Positions 51,846 to 60,149 of a DNA stretch of 64,000 nucleotides are shown piece after piece. Positions within the stretch are counted from its first letter, which is position 1. Each line of letters opens with the position of its first letter. Both the position numbers and the translations under genes were made by a program. The notes beneath the pieces are model-generated. The model did no database searches. It was not told where the DNA came from and saw only the letters and a list, made by a program, of their open reading frames with translations. Origin of the DNA: Lachnospiraceae bacterium UBA3762 (GTDB lineage: Bacteria > Bacillota > Clostridia > Lachnospirales > Lachnospiraceae); the NCBI GenBank assembly GCA_002371615.1, contig DFGA01000038.1:17372-81371 (forward strand), given 5' to 3'.

Positions 51846-53009
51846 CTTCAGCTGGCTGCGCATATATTCGACTACTCCGGTAAGCGGGCTCGTCTTCCAG
51901 AGACCTTCTGCGGCTTTAAGTGAGAGTGGATAGATGATCTGCATATCAAGCGTCTCGCCGGGCACCCGGCCGCTGCGCAGAGGCTCATAGAAATTTTTTA
52001 CGAAGTCTTCTTCGGTGGCATTTGTAAAATCATCCGGCCTCATATACTTTAACTGGCGTTTGGTGTTAGCGATAAGAACGGCTGCCGCAAGTGATTGCAG
52101 CTTTTCATATTCTGCGGAGGGCACATCCGTAAAGATGGCCGGAAGATCGCAGCATATGATTTTCTCCGTTGTACGGTCAACCTTAACCGGCAACGGCTTA
52201 AACGTAAAATCATTTTCATCCAGAAAGAGCTTTAGCACAATACCGTATTCGGTACCGAACTGGCTTCGCTGGTAATCCGTGTCGAATATGAAGTTTCCGA
52301 GGGAATAGAAGATGGCTTTGTTGCCGACAAGTTCATAATTATTGACAACATGAGGATGGTGTGCGATCACGATATCCGCACCCATATCAAGATACTGCAT
52401 GTACCTGTCGCGTGTGTAGGGAGAGGGAAGAGCGGTAAACTCCTCGCCTGCATGTGCAACGACTATGCACCATCTGTTGGATCGTTTGACAGTCTCTATC
52501 CTGTCACGTATAAGATCAAGATCACTCCATGAAAAACATCCGGGTGTTTCGGCGTCTGCCTTACGGCAGGCACGCTGGTAACCAACGCCTATCACTCCGA
52601 TACCGCCGGCTTCATCAAGAATAACCGGAGCAGAAGCTTCGGCAATGTTCATTCCCGCACCGAGAGGTGTTGCGCCGCATTCGCGGGCATATTCGAGAGT
52701 GCTTGCGATCCCGTCGTGCCCGGCATCCATTATGTGATTGTTGCAGATATTCCAGATATCCGACCCGATCGAGCGAAGGAAGTGCCTGACACCGGGGTCC
52801 ATACTGTGGGTAAGAGCGGCAGCTGCCGATCCGTCAACGCTGCGCTCGCCGGAATACAGAGGGCCTTCGACGTTTGCGATCACATGATCGCTGTCATGAA
52901 GAAAAGAGACGATATTCTCATCGAGAAGTGATGCGTCCTGCCATTTATCCTTCATGTATTTGTCAAAACCGATGTCGCCGGTAAATGTCAGAATCGTTTC
53001 GGTCTTCAT
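51843..53009 (-). CDS. CapA-like protein (PGA_cap metallophosphatase fold)
   Basis: A 388-residue protein of the CapA/PGA_cap family. Its conserved blocks are TFTGDIGFD at the start, VIANVEGPL, ICNNHIMDAGHDG, VVAHAGEE and IAHHPHVVNNYE, with GNFIFDTDYQ near 240. They give the metal-binding residues of a calcineurin-like fold. There is no signal peptide or membrane helix, unlike capsule-type CapA, so it probably acts in the cytoplasm. The MurD-like ligase lies ten bases upstream on the same strand, which suggests the two work on one glutamate-containing or muropeptide-like product. The stop codon is supplied by a repeat. Confidence 0.85.
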   Translation of the reverse strand: MKTETILTFTGDIGFDKYMKDKWQDASLLDENIVSFLHDSDHVIANVEGPLYSGERSVDGSAAAALTHSMDPGVRHFLRSIGSDIWNICNNHIMDAGHDGIASTLEYARECGATPLGAGMNIAEASAPVILDEAGGIGVIGVGYQRACRKADAETPGCFSWSDLDLIRDRIETVKRSNRWCIVVAHAGEEFTALPSPYTRDRYMQYLDMGADIVIAHHPHVVNNYELVGNKAIFYSLGNFIFDTDYQRSQFGTEYGIVLKLFLDENDFTFKPLPVKVDRTTEKIICCDLPAIFTDVPSAEYEKLQSLAAAVLIANTKRQLKYMRPDDFTNATEEDFVKNFYEPLRSGRVPGETLDMQIIYPLSLKAAEGLWKTSPLTGVVEYMRSQLK

Positions 53010-53019
53010 ATGAATTACC

Positions 53020-54207
53020 TTAACTTAAGCCGCAGTACTTTTTGAAAGCGTCTCCCCGCTCCTCAAAATTCTTAAAGTATCCGTAGCTTGCTGCTGCGGG
53101 AGACAGAAGGATTGCTTCGCCGGATTTTGTTATTGAAGCGGCAAGCTTTACGGCTTCCTCAAGATTTTCCCTGTAATAACAGTTTTCTGTGTGGTTTATG
53201 CTATCGAAGATTCTTCTTCCCGAATCATAAGAAAAAATATAATTATATTCAGGGTGTTTATTTATATACCCGGTCAGAATGTCATAGTTGATGCCACGAT
53301 CCATTCCGCCGATCAGAACCGTTTTGGCATTAGGTACACTATCAAGAGCCTGGATAGTTGCATTCGGTATGGTGGATATGGAATCGTCAATATAATCGAC
53401 TCCGTTAATGCTTCCGACAAGCTGGAGACGGTGGGCAAGAGCCGTAAAATCAGAAAGTGCAGGGCGTATTATCTCATCCTCGATACCGAAGACATTATGC
53501 GCGATCGTATATACAAAATGAGCATTGTAATTGTTATGATGCCCGAAGATCTTCAGGCTGTAATCGGGGATGTCGTTAAAATCTATACGCACGATGGGTG
53601 CATTGGCAGGCATTGCAGGAACGTTTCCGCCGACAAACAGGAAATCTTTGTCAGTCTGGAATTTGGCGATGTTTGCCTTTGCCGCAAAGTATCTGTCCAG
53701 TGTTTTGTAGTAATCAAGATGTTCTTCATACAGATTCAGAAAAACGGCGATATGAGGCGATATAGTCACATGAGCCAGCTGGTGGCATGACATCTCGAAC
53801 ACAGCGACAGTATCATCATCGATCTGATCAAAATAATCAAGACAGGGTTCTCCGATGTTTCCGAGAAGTACAGTCTTCCTGCCTGCGGCAGCAAGCACGT
53901 GATGAAGCAGTGCACTTGTTGTACTCTTTCCTTTTGTTCCGGTTATACCGACAGTGTTTAGTCTGAAATTTTCGAGAAAGATCTGGGTTTGTGATGTGTA
54001 CTTGGGATCGTCATCATCCATTACGATCCCGGGACTTTTGACTATGTAATCATAAAGATCTTCGTTTATATCTTCGCGTTTTCCTTCAAAGATATCAACT
54101 TTTTCGGGTCTGCAGAACCTTGTAAGAAAATGCTCTGTTGATTTGCCTTCACGTCCGTAGCCCCAGATCAGTATTCTTTTTCCTGTAAATTTCTCGTACG
54201 TTTTCAT
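53020..54207 (-). CDS. MurD-like ligase (Mur ligase family)
   Basis: A 395-residue ATP-dependent ligase resembling UDP-N-acetylmuramoyl-alanine:D-glutamate ligase. Visible motifs are WGYGREGKST in the N-terminal Rossmann part, the P-loop GTKGKST (about 91-97), NLYEEHLDYY and the C-terminal LSPAAASYGYFKNFEERGDA, which is a MurD hallmark. It is about 50 residues shorter than usual MurD, mostly in the N-terminal domain, and lies outside a cell-wall gene cluster. It may be a paralogue of the main MurD. No ribosome site is present: TG-C-TATACT ends seven bases before the ATG, so the message may be leaderless. A CapA-like gene follows. Confidence 0.8.
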   Translation of the reverse strand: MKTYEKFTGKRILIWGYGREGKSTEHFLTRFCRPEKVDIFEGKREDINEDLYDYIVKSPGIVMDDDDPKYTSQTQIFLENFRLNTVGITGTKGKSTTSALLHHVLAAAGRKTVLLGNIGEPCLDYFDQIDDDTVAVFEMSCHQLAHVTISPHIAVFLNLYEEHLDYYKTLDRYFAAKANIAKFQTDKDFLFVGGNVPAMPANAPIVRIDFNDIPDYSLKIFGHHNNYNAHFVYTIAHNVFGIEDEIIRPALSDFTALAHRLQLVGSINGVDYIDDSISTIPNATIQALDSVPNAKTVLIGGMDRGINYDILTGYINKHPEYNYIFSYDSGRRIFDSINHTENCYYRENLEEAVKLAASITKSGEAILLSPAAASYGYFKNFEERGDAFKKYCGLS

Positions 54208-54214
54208 GTAGACA

Positions 54215-54223
54215 AGTATAGCA
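54215..54223 (-). promoter_or_regulatory. Extended -10 promoter directly before the MurD-like gene
   Basis: On the minus strand, TG-C-TATACT is followed by seven bases and the ATG at 54207. Transcription would begin at or next to the start codon. No -35 box is seen; that region is the T run of the upstream terminator. Confidence 0.55.
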
Positions 54224-54227
54224 TATT

Positions 54228-54265
54228 AATAAAAAAAGAGAAAAGGGAAAGTCCCTTTTCTCTTT
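54228..54265 (-). terminator. Terminator of the zinc-ribbon membrane protein gene
   Basis: AAAGAGAAAAGGGA (54235-54248) and TCCCTTTTCTCTTT (54252-54265) make a perfect 14-base stem with a three-base loop. On the minus strand it is followed by TTTTTTTATT. Confidence 0.9.
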
Positions 54266-54279
54266 CGTAATCGTGACAT

Positions 54280-54726
54280 CTAGTGCAGCGCACCTATAGA
54301 TCTGATAAGCCAGGGCTCTTTTGCCTGACCCTTGCATACCTGAACGAAGGCGATAACGTTAACTACAAGCAGGATGAGGATAAGAACCGCACCTACAACG
54401 GGGACAATGCATGTCCAGCAGAAAAATGCCGAAATCAGGTAAACAACGATCGAAACAAGATCGATCTTAAGCGCCTCACGTGCATGGAACTGTGCGTAAG
54501 GTGATTCTTTTGCAAGAACGTGACAAAGGATAACACCCAATATAGAGAAAACGTATGCTGAAAGAGCATATACTTTGTTATCCGATATATCCTTTGCATC
54601 AAACTCGGATGTATGATCCCAAGGGTCGACTACTGCAACAGGTGCAGAAACTACCGCTGTTCCGCAATCGGGACATACATTAGCTCCTTCAGGAATTTCC
54701 TTACCGCAATTTGAACAAAAAGCCAT
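54280..54726 (-). CDS. Zinc-ribbon plus DUF4870-like membrane protein
   Basis: A 148-residue protein that begins with a double-CxxC zinc ribbon (FCSNCGKEIP and VCPDCGTAV). After a short linker come three hydrophobic helices of DUF4870 type, with the characteristic SPYAQFHAREALKIDLVSI between the first and second. AGGAGG precedes the ATG. Proteins of this type are common in Firmicutes, and their role is not established. It is flanked by its own terminator. Confidence 0.85.
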   Translation of the reverse strand: MAFCSNCGKEIPEGANVCPDCGTAVVSAPVAVVDPWDHTSEFDAKDISDNKVYALSAYVFSILGVILCHVLAKESPYAQFHAREALKIDLVSIVVYLISAFFCWTCIVPVVGAVLILILLVVNVIAFVQVCKGQAKEPWLIRSIGALH

Positions 54727-54808
54727 AATAAAAACCTCCTAACTGTTTATTGATCACAATGAATCAACTAACATTGTAACAAATCCGAAGAAGAGTAGCA
54801 ATGCCGTT

Positions 54809-55510
54809 TTACAACTTCAGTCCTTTCAGAAGAGAACCAAGAGATGTTCCGATATCTTCGGACTCGGGTATATTTACTTCCTCTTCATCCGGGGAAGGCT
54901 CATCGGGGTTATCAACAAGAGCCTTCATGGAAAGTGACAGTTTACCATCTTTGATGTCCGTCACCTTGACATCGACTTCCTGGCCTTCCTTGAGAACAAC
55001 ACCGGGGTGCTTGATTCTCTCGTGTGAAATCTGGGATACGTGAACGAGACCGGAAATGCCGTCTTCCAGATCGATAAATGCACCGTAATCCTTGATGGTG
55101 GCAACTGTTCCGTGGAAGACCTGTCCAACCTTAATGTCGGATATCTTCTTTTTCCTGTCGGATTCCCGACGTTCCTTTAATATTTCCTTCGCGGACAGGA
55201 CCAGTTTATCATCGTCCATATTTGCCTCAAAAACCCTGACCTCAAGTTCGCGTCCGAGAAACGGATTGCAATCGTCTATTCTTTCAAGAGACAGTTTAGA
55301 TGCCGGAATAAATGCCCTTATCCCTTCAAAATCGGCAACTACGCCGCCTTTTACTATACCGGTTACGGTAACGGTAAAGTTTTCCCCGGATTCTTTCAGC
55401 TCCGAAGCTTTTCTCCATGCAAGGAGAGTATCGGTATCATGTACCCCGTCCCCCATAAGGCTGTACGAATCTTCAAGCATCTGTTCGTAGTCTTTCATTG
55501 TCTCTGCCAT
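54809..55510 (-). CDS. S1-domain RNA-binding protein
   Basis: A 233-residue cytoplasmic protein with two S1 (OB-fold) domains. The first is at about 45-115 (VTGIVKGGVVADFEGIRAFIPASKL). The second is at about 128-205 (VGQVFHGTVATIKDYGAFID, then GLVHVSQISHERIKHPGVVL). The ending is acidic (PDEEEVNIPESED). It resembles a short RpsA-like protein of the kind Firmicutes use in place of full-length ribosomal protein S1. A general role in translation initiation or RNA decay is likely. GGAGG stands seven bases before the ATG. Confidence 0.88.
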   Translation of the reverse strand: MAETMKDYEQMLEDSYSLMGDGVHDTDTLLAWRKASELKESGENFTVTVTGIVKGGVVADFEGIRAFIPASKLSLERIDDCNPFLGRELEVRVFEANMDDDKLVLSAKEILKERRESDRKKKISDIKVGQVFHGTVATIKDYGAFIDLEDGISGLVHVSQISHERIKHPGVVLKEGQEVDVKVTDIKDGKLSLSMKALVDNPDEPSPDEEEVNIPESEDIGTSLGSLLKGLKL

Positions 55511-55591
55511 TTTTTATCCTCCGTATTCAGCAATTCTTGTGGTATTATAGCATTATTTTTTTAAGAAAAAAACATAAACGGGTAATAAGTC

Positions 55592-56935
55592 TCACCCAAT
55601 TTTAATTCTCAGATCCCTGATGACATGGATAAACAAAAAAACGGAAATTACGCCTGCCGCAAGCCATGCGATGGGATCACTTCCTACGGCAAGTGCGTAG
55701 CTTCTGATCCGGATCGACAGGATCGCTGCCACAAGTCTGGCGGCAAATTCCACAATGCCGAGCATCATTGCGGTCATACCGTAGCCGCACCCCTGCATGG
55801 AATTTCTGAATATAAATATGGCTGAAAGCGGAATGTAGGCGATGATACATTCCACCATATATGTCTTGGCCCATGGCAGGAGCTGTGTAAGATCCACGTC
55901 GGATGAAAAAAACAGCCTCATTATATACGGCAGGGCATAAAATGCTATGATTGCGGCTGCTATTGAATATACTGTCATTATCTTCATGGCATCTTTTACA
56001 CCGTATTCCACTCTGTCAAGATCACCCTTGCCGAAGTTCTGCCCGGAGTAACTTGTCATGGTCTGCCCTATAGCCATCATCCCCTGAGTAAGCAGGTTTT
56101 GAACTTTGCCGGCAGCGGTAAATCCTGCTACGGCTACAGAACCGTAAATATTAATGGCACTTTGCATTATCATTGTTCCGGAGGCTGTGATACCGAACTG
56201 AAGCGCCATAGGTATTCCGATATACAGCTGCTTTTTGGTGTACTCGCTGTTGAGCCTCCACATACCGGCCGAAGGAGTCAGGGCAGGCTCTTTTTTTACT
56301 ATATATATGACGCACAATATTGCCGCCACTCCCTGGGATAGGTCTGTTGCCCAGGCTGCACCAGCTACCCCCATCTTGAAATTAACTATAAATACAAGAT
56401 CAAGTATGATATTAAGAACTGCCGAGAATATAAGGGTATATAACGGAATCCTGCTGTTTCCGACAGCACGCAGGAATGCGGAGAACAGATTGTAGAACAC
56501 AAGAGCCGTTATCCCCATACATATGACGGATATGTAGCTGTAGGCATCCTCATATATATCTTCGGGCGTGTTCATTACCTTCAGTATGGAAGGCATAAAA
56601 GAAAGACTCAGAACCGTAAGCACGGCGATAACCATGGCAGACAAAATCACACCGTTTGATACGGTGGCTCTAGCCTCGTCCTTAAGACCTGCTCCATACT
56701 TCTGACTTGTAAGTACGGTAAAACCGGTTGCCATACCGTTAGCTATACCAAGTACAAGAAACATGATAGTACCTGTTGAACCTACGGCAGCAAGGGCACC
56801 TTCTCCTACAAATTTTCCCACTATTATAGTGTCTACCATATTGTAAAACTGCTGGAAAATGTTTCCGATAAGCAGCGGCAGCATAAACTTTAATATTATT
56901 TTAAACGGCCTGCCTTCTGTAAGTGTTGTTTCCAT
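55592..56935 (-). CDS. MATE-family multidrug/Na+ antiporter
   Basis: A 447-residue transporter with about twelve helices. The opening TEGRPFKIILKFMLPLLIGN and FYNMVDTIIVGKFVG block is typical of the MATE/DinF-NorM group, and the second half repeats the pattern (GIPMALQFGITASGTMIMQS). It exports cationic drugs or metabolites in exchange for Na+ or H+. The ribosome site is weak (AGGCCAGGT). It stands as a single gene, divergent from the bactofilin-like gene, and its regulator is not obvious. Confidence 0.92.
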   Translation of the reverse strand: METTLTEGRPFKIILKFMLPLLIGNIFQQFYNMVDTIIVGKFVGEGALAAVGSTGTIMFLVLGIANGMATGFTVLTSQKYGAGLKDEARATVSNGVILSAMVIAVLTVLSLSFMPSILKVMNTPEDIYEDAYSYISVICMGITALVFYNLFSAFLRAVGNSRIPLYTLIFSAVLNIILDLVFIVNFKMGVAGAAWATDLSQGVAAILCVIYIVKKEPALTPSAGMWRLNSEYTKKQLYIGIPMALQFGITASGTMIMQSAINIYGSVAVAGFTAAGKVQNLLTQGMMAIGQTMTSYSGQNFGKGDLDRVEYGVKDAMKIMTVYSIAAAIIAFYALPYIMRLFFSSDVDLTQLLPWAKTYMVECIIAYIPLSAIFIFRNSMQGCGYGMTAMMLGIVEFAARLVAAILSIRIRSYALAVGSDPIAWLAAGVISVFLFIHVIRDLRIKIG

Positions 56936-56978
56936 ACCTGGCCTCTCAAAAAATAATTATGCAATGACGGTGTGTAGT

Positions 56979-56987
56979 TGATATAAT
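56979..56987 (+). promoter_or_regulatory. Extended -10 promoter of the bactofilin-like gene
   Basis: TG-A-TATAAT is a perfect extended -10 box without a recognisable -35, about 57 bases before the start codon. Confidence 0.55.
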
Positions 56988-57043
56988 AATACACAGATTT
57001 GAATTCAACAACAGAAATTCAATATGAGACAGGAGAAAATATC

Positions 57044-58162
57044 ATGAGTAAAAATCGTAAGCTTATTACTTTATTTGCGACAATGATGATGGCTGTTTGC
57101 ATGTGTGTTCCCGCTTTTGCGGCTGATTCTGACAGTGCAGGCAATGTATTTGAAGCGGGGGATTCGGTTTCACTTCCGGAAACACCGTTCTTCGGAGGAT
57201 TCATTGCCGGCCAGAGCGTAGAGGCGGAAGATATTGACGCAGAAGGGTCTGTAATCATGGCGGGACAGAGCGTTAATGTTAATGACGCGGATGTGGGCGA
57301 GAGCCTGTATATTGCCGGTAACATCATTTCGGTAAATGATGCTTATGTTAATGGTAATGTTTGTGTTGCCGGTAACAATATTGTATTAAAGAGTACGGAA
57401 GGTAACGGAGTCTACATTGCCGGCAACCAGATATCCTTTGACGGCGTGGCAAATGCGCTGCATGCGGCAGGCAATACAGTTGCCGTTAAGGGTACAATTG
57501 ACGGCGATGCGGTTATAGAAGCCGATGTTGTTGAACTTGATGATGATCTTAAAGTTACCGGATCACTTACAATAAGGAGTGTTAATGAGCCGAAGATTCC
57601 CGACAATGCTCCGATCAAGGATTTTATATATGAACCCATATCAAGTGGTGAACAGCAGGGAGGGATCGGTACTCTCGGCATAGGGATAGGAACAAGAATA
57701 ATAAAGAAATTAACAAGCTGTCTTTACTGGATAGTTGCAATGGCCGCATTCGGAATGCTTCTTTGCTGGCTTTGCGGCGATCATCTTACCAAAGCTTCCG
57801 AGCTTGTCAGGACCAAACCCGGCGCTGTGATCGGCTGTGGAATAATAAGCTGGATATGCATTCCCGTTATTGCCGTTGCACTTTGCTGCACGTATATTCT
57901 GGCACCCGTAGGAGGAATGCTTGCACTGTTGTATGTGCTTCTGCTGTGTGCCGGTCTGGCATTTGCCGGGGCATCGCTGGTACGTATATTCCTGCCGGAT
58001 ATGAATGTGTTCCTGTCGGCGCTTATCGGTATTGCGGCGCTTGAGATCGTAAGAATGATCCCGGTTATCGGTACGCTTGTCGGTATTGCTGCGGATATGT
58101 ATCTTCTGGCATATGTGGTCCTGACCTTATGGGATAACCGTCTTAAGAAAATCAAACAATAA
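57044..58162 (+). CDS. Exported bactofilin-like (polymer-forming) protein with C-terminal membrane domain
   Basis: A 372-residue protein. The signal peptide (residues 1-27, ending PAFAAD) is followed by about 150 residues of short repeats of about 20 residues: GQSVEAEDIDAEGSVIMA, GQSVNVNDADVGESLYIA, GNIISVNDAYVNGNVCVA and similar. These have the right-handed beta-helix rhythm of bactofilins. The last 150 residues hold four or five hydrophobic helices with Cys-rich patches. Classical bactofilins are cytoplasmic and lack a signal peptide, so this is a secreted or membrane-tethered variant. ATG 57044 is chosen because AGGAG lies eight bases upstream and the signal peptide begins there. Confidence 0.8.
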   Translation: MSKNRKLITLFATMMMAVCMCVPAFAADSDSAGNVFEAGDSVSLPETPFFGGFIAGQSVEAEDIDAEGSVIMAGQSVNVNDADVGESLYIAGNIISVNDAYVNGNVCVAGNNIVLKSTEGNGVYIAGNQISFDGVANALHAAGNTVAVKGTIDGDAVIEADVVELDDDLKVTGSLTIRSVNEPKIPDNAPIKDFIYEPISSGEQQGGIGTLGIGIGTRIIKKLTSCLYWIVAMAAFGMLLCWLCGDHLTKASELVRTKPGAVIGCGIISWICIPVIAVALCCTYILAPVGGMLALLYVLLLCAGLAFAGASLVRIFLPDMNVFLSALIGIAALEIVRMIPVIGTLVGIAADMYLLAYVVLTLWDNRLKKIKQ

Positions 58163-58169
58163 CCATAAA

Positions 58170-58201
58170 GGCGTGGCGGGCTTCTAACGGAGCGGCCCAC
58201 C
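58170..58201 (+). repeat. Intergenic repeat element, copy D
   Basis: GGCGTGGCGGGCTTCTAACG continues with GAGCGGCCCACC. It matches the GAGCTTCTAATGGAGTGGCTC half of copy A with several transitions. It lies seven bases after the previous stop codon and just before the GGAGGG ribosome site of the next gene. Confidence 0.5.
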
Positions 58202-58220
58202 TAAAGTCGGAGGGAAAAAC

Positions 58221-58583
58221 ATGGCTGCGGATATGAAAAAACTGCGGGAGCAGATAGACAAGATAGATGCCAAGATACTGAAGTTATATGAAGAACGAAT
58301 GGATGTGGTCAGCGAGATCGGAAAGTATAAGATAGAAAATAATCTTCCCGTGTACGACGCATCCCGTGAGGATGCAAAACTTGAAGAGGTATTTGCATCG
58401 GTTTCAAACAAGCATTATGCAGACGGTGCTGCACAGCTTTTCATAACGCTTATGCAGACAAGCCGCGAGATGCAGGAGGATATGGCAGGCCTCGGAGATT
58501 ATGATTACGATGATTTTAACTGGGACGGGGAACCTGTTGAACTAAGTCTCGAAATACTCGGCAACAAGGTACAGGAGGAATAA
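58221..58583 (+). CDS. Chorismate mutase, AroQ type
   Basis: A 120-residue stand-alone AroQ-fold protein that would convert chorismate to prephenate for phenylalanine and tyrosine synthesis. It is helical throughout, with the family pattern LREQIDKIDAKILKLYEERM, then VVSEIGKYK and VYDASREDAKLEEV, and the closing helix. The last 25 residues are an acidic tail not normal for the family. GGAGGG lies six bases before the ATG. The phosphatase gene Ppx begins on the next base after its stop, an unusual partner for an aromatic-pathway enzyme. Confidence 0.88.
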   Translation: MAADMKKLREQIDKIDAKILKLYEERMDVVSEIGKYKIENNLPVYDASREDAKLEEVFASVSNKHYADGAAQLFITLMQTSREMQEDMAGLGDYDYDDFNWDGEPVELSLEILGNKVQEE

Positions 58584-60116
58584 ATGGCAGTTCGTACTTT
58601 TGCCGCCATCGATGTGGGATCGTATGAACTCGGGATGAAAATATTCGAGTTCTCACATAAGATAGGCATGAAAGAAATAGACAGTGTCAGGCATTCCATT
58701 GAACTCGGAACGGACACATACCAGAACGGTATAATCGACACGGACCATATGGATGAGCTGTGCGATGTGCTTTCTGATTTTGCATCGATCATGAAAACCT
58801 ATAAGGTTGACGATTACAAAGCATACGGTACGAGTGCGATCCGGGAGACTAAAAATACCGTCGTGGTTACCGAACAGATCAAGCTTCGGACGGGAATAAA
58901 GGTTGATGTGCTGTCGAACTCGGAACAAAGGTTTCTGCATTACAAAGCGGCTGCGATAAAGGGCTCCAGATTTGACGAGTTTATAAGCGAAGGCTGTGCT
59001 ATTGTCGATATCGGAGGCGGAAGCATACAGATATCGCTGTTTGACAATGATGCACTTGTCACCACCCAGAACATTAGGCTCGGGGTCCTGCGGACAATGG
59101 ATATGCTTGCAACCCTCCAGCCCAAGACAAGGGATATAGAGGGTATATTAAAGGAGCTTATAGACAACCAGCTGCAGGTATTTAAAAAACTGTACTTAAA
59201 AGGCAGAAATATCAAAAATCTTATACTGATCGACGATTACGTTTCTGCAATGCTTTACCATACAGGATCCAAGGACAGATCCTTTACGGCCGCAAGATTC
59301 AAGGAAGTCTGCGAGGAACTTTCGCAGATGACAGTTAGCGAGATCTCCAAAAAATACGGAATGAATGAAGAGACTATTCCCCTTCTTCTTCCTGCCGTAT
59401 CGATCGTATCCCGCGTAATCAAGATCACCGGGGCGGATAATATCTGGTCACCGGGAGTATCGCTTTGCGACGGTATGGCATACGAATACGCCGAAAAAGA
59501 AAAGCTCGTTCATTACCGCCATGATTTTGAAAACGATATCATCGAGTGCGCCAAAGCCATGTCCAAACGGTATCAGGGTAATGAGGCAAGAAACGAACTG
59601 ATAGAAAAAGTCGTATGCGATCTGTTTGATGCAACCCGCAAAATACACGGGCTGGGCAGGCGTGACAAACTGCTCCTCCGGATTGCCGCACTTCTTTGCG
59701 ACTGCGGCAGATACATAAGTATAGAGGCCGGTGCCGAATGCGGATATGAAATAATAATGGCGACGGAAATGATAGGACTATCCCATGCAGAGCGTGAGAT
59801 AGTAGCAAACATTGTCCGGTTCAACAAGACGGCGTTTAAATACTACGATGAGCTTGTTGCACAGTCACTTCTTGATAAGGGAAATTATCTTAAAATTGCG
59901 AAGCTGTCTGCCATATTCAGGATAGCTGACGGTGTATGCAGAAGCTACAGGACAAAAGTAAACGATGTCCGCATCTCCCTTAAGGGAGGAGAACTTGTTA
60001 TAAATGTCTACACAGTGGATGATATAGATCTTGAGCAGGGATTTTTCCACAGGAAAGCATCGTTGTTTGAAGAAGTCTTCTCGGTCAAACCCGTATTAAA
60101 GTATAAAAGACTTTAA
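58584..60116 (+). CDS. ppx: Exopolyphosphatase / Ppx-GppA phosphatase
   Basis: A 510-residue actin-fold phosphohydrolase that removes terminal phosphate from polyphosphate (or ppGpp precursors in GppA). The phosphate loops are AAIDVGSYEL (about 7-16), YGTSAIRETKN (81-91) and IVDIGGGSIQI (about 140-150). A C-terminal HD-like helical domain follows from about residue 310 (LLRIAALLCDCGRYI). The start is directly after the chorismate mutase stop, with AGGAGG inside that gene. Polyphosphate kinase is the next gene, which supports the polyphosphate role. The stop codon falls inside repeat copy E. Confidence 0.92.
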   Translation: MAVRTFAAIDVGSYELGMKIFEFSHKIGMKEIDSVRHSIELGTDTYQNGIIDTDHMDELCDVLSDFASIMKTYKVDDYKAYGTSAIRETKNTVVVTEQIKLRTGIKVDVLSNSEQRFLHYKAAAIKGSRFDEFISEGCAIVDIGGGSIQISLFDNDALVTTQNIRLGVLRTMDMLATLQPKTRDIEGILKELIDNQLQVFKKLYLKGRNIKNLILIDDYVSAMLYHTGSKDRSFTAARFKEVCEELSQMTVSEISKKYGMNEETIPLLLPAVSIVSRVIKITGADNIWSPGVSLCDGMAYEYAEKEKLVHYRHDFENDIIECAKAMSKRYQGNEARNELIEKVVCDLFDATRKIHGLGRRDKLLLRIAALLCDCGRYISIEAGAECGYEIIMATEMIGLSHAEREIVANIVRFNKTAFKYYDELVAQSLLDKGNYLKIAKLSAIFRIADGVCRSYRTKVNDVRISLKGGELVINVYTVDDIDLEQGFFHRKASLFEEVFSVKPVLKYKRL

Positions 60117-60132
60117 ATGGTGTGGCTCTCCG
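60109..60132 (+). repeat. Intergenic repeat element, copy E (half element)
   Basis: GACTTTAAATGGTGTGGCTC continues with TCCG. It contains the TAA stop of ppx and ends just before the AAGAGG ribosome site of ppk1, matching the GAGCTTCAAATGGCGTGGCTC half of copy C. Confidence 0.5.
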
Positions 60133-60149
60133 ATTAAGAGGTTATGAAC

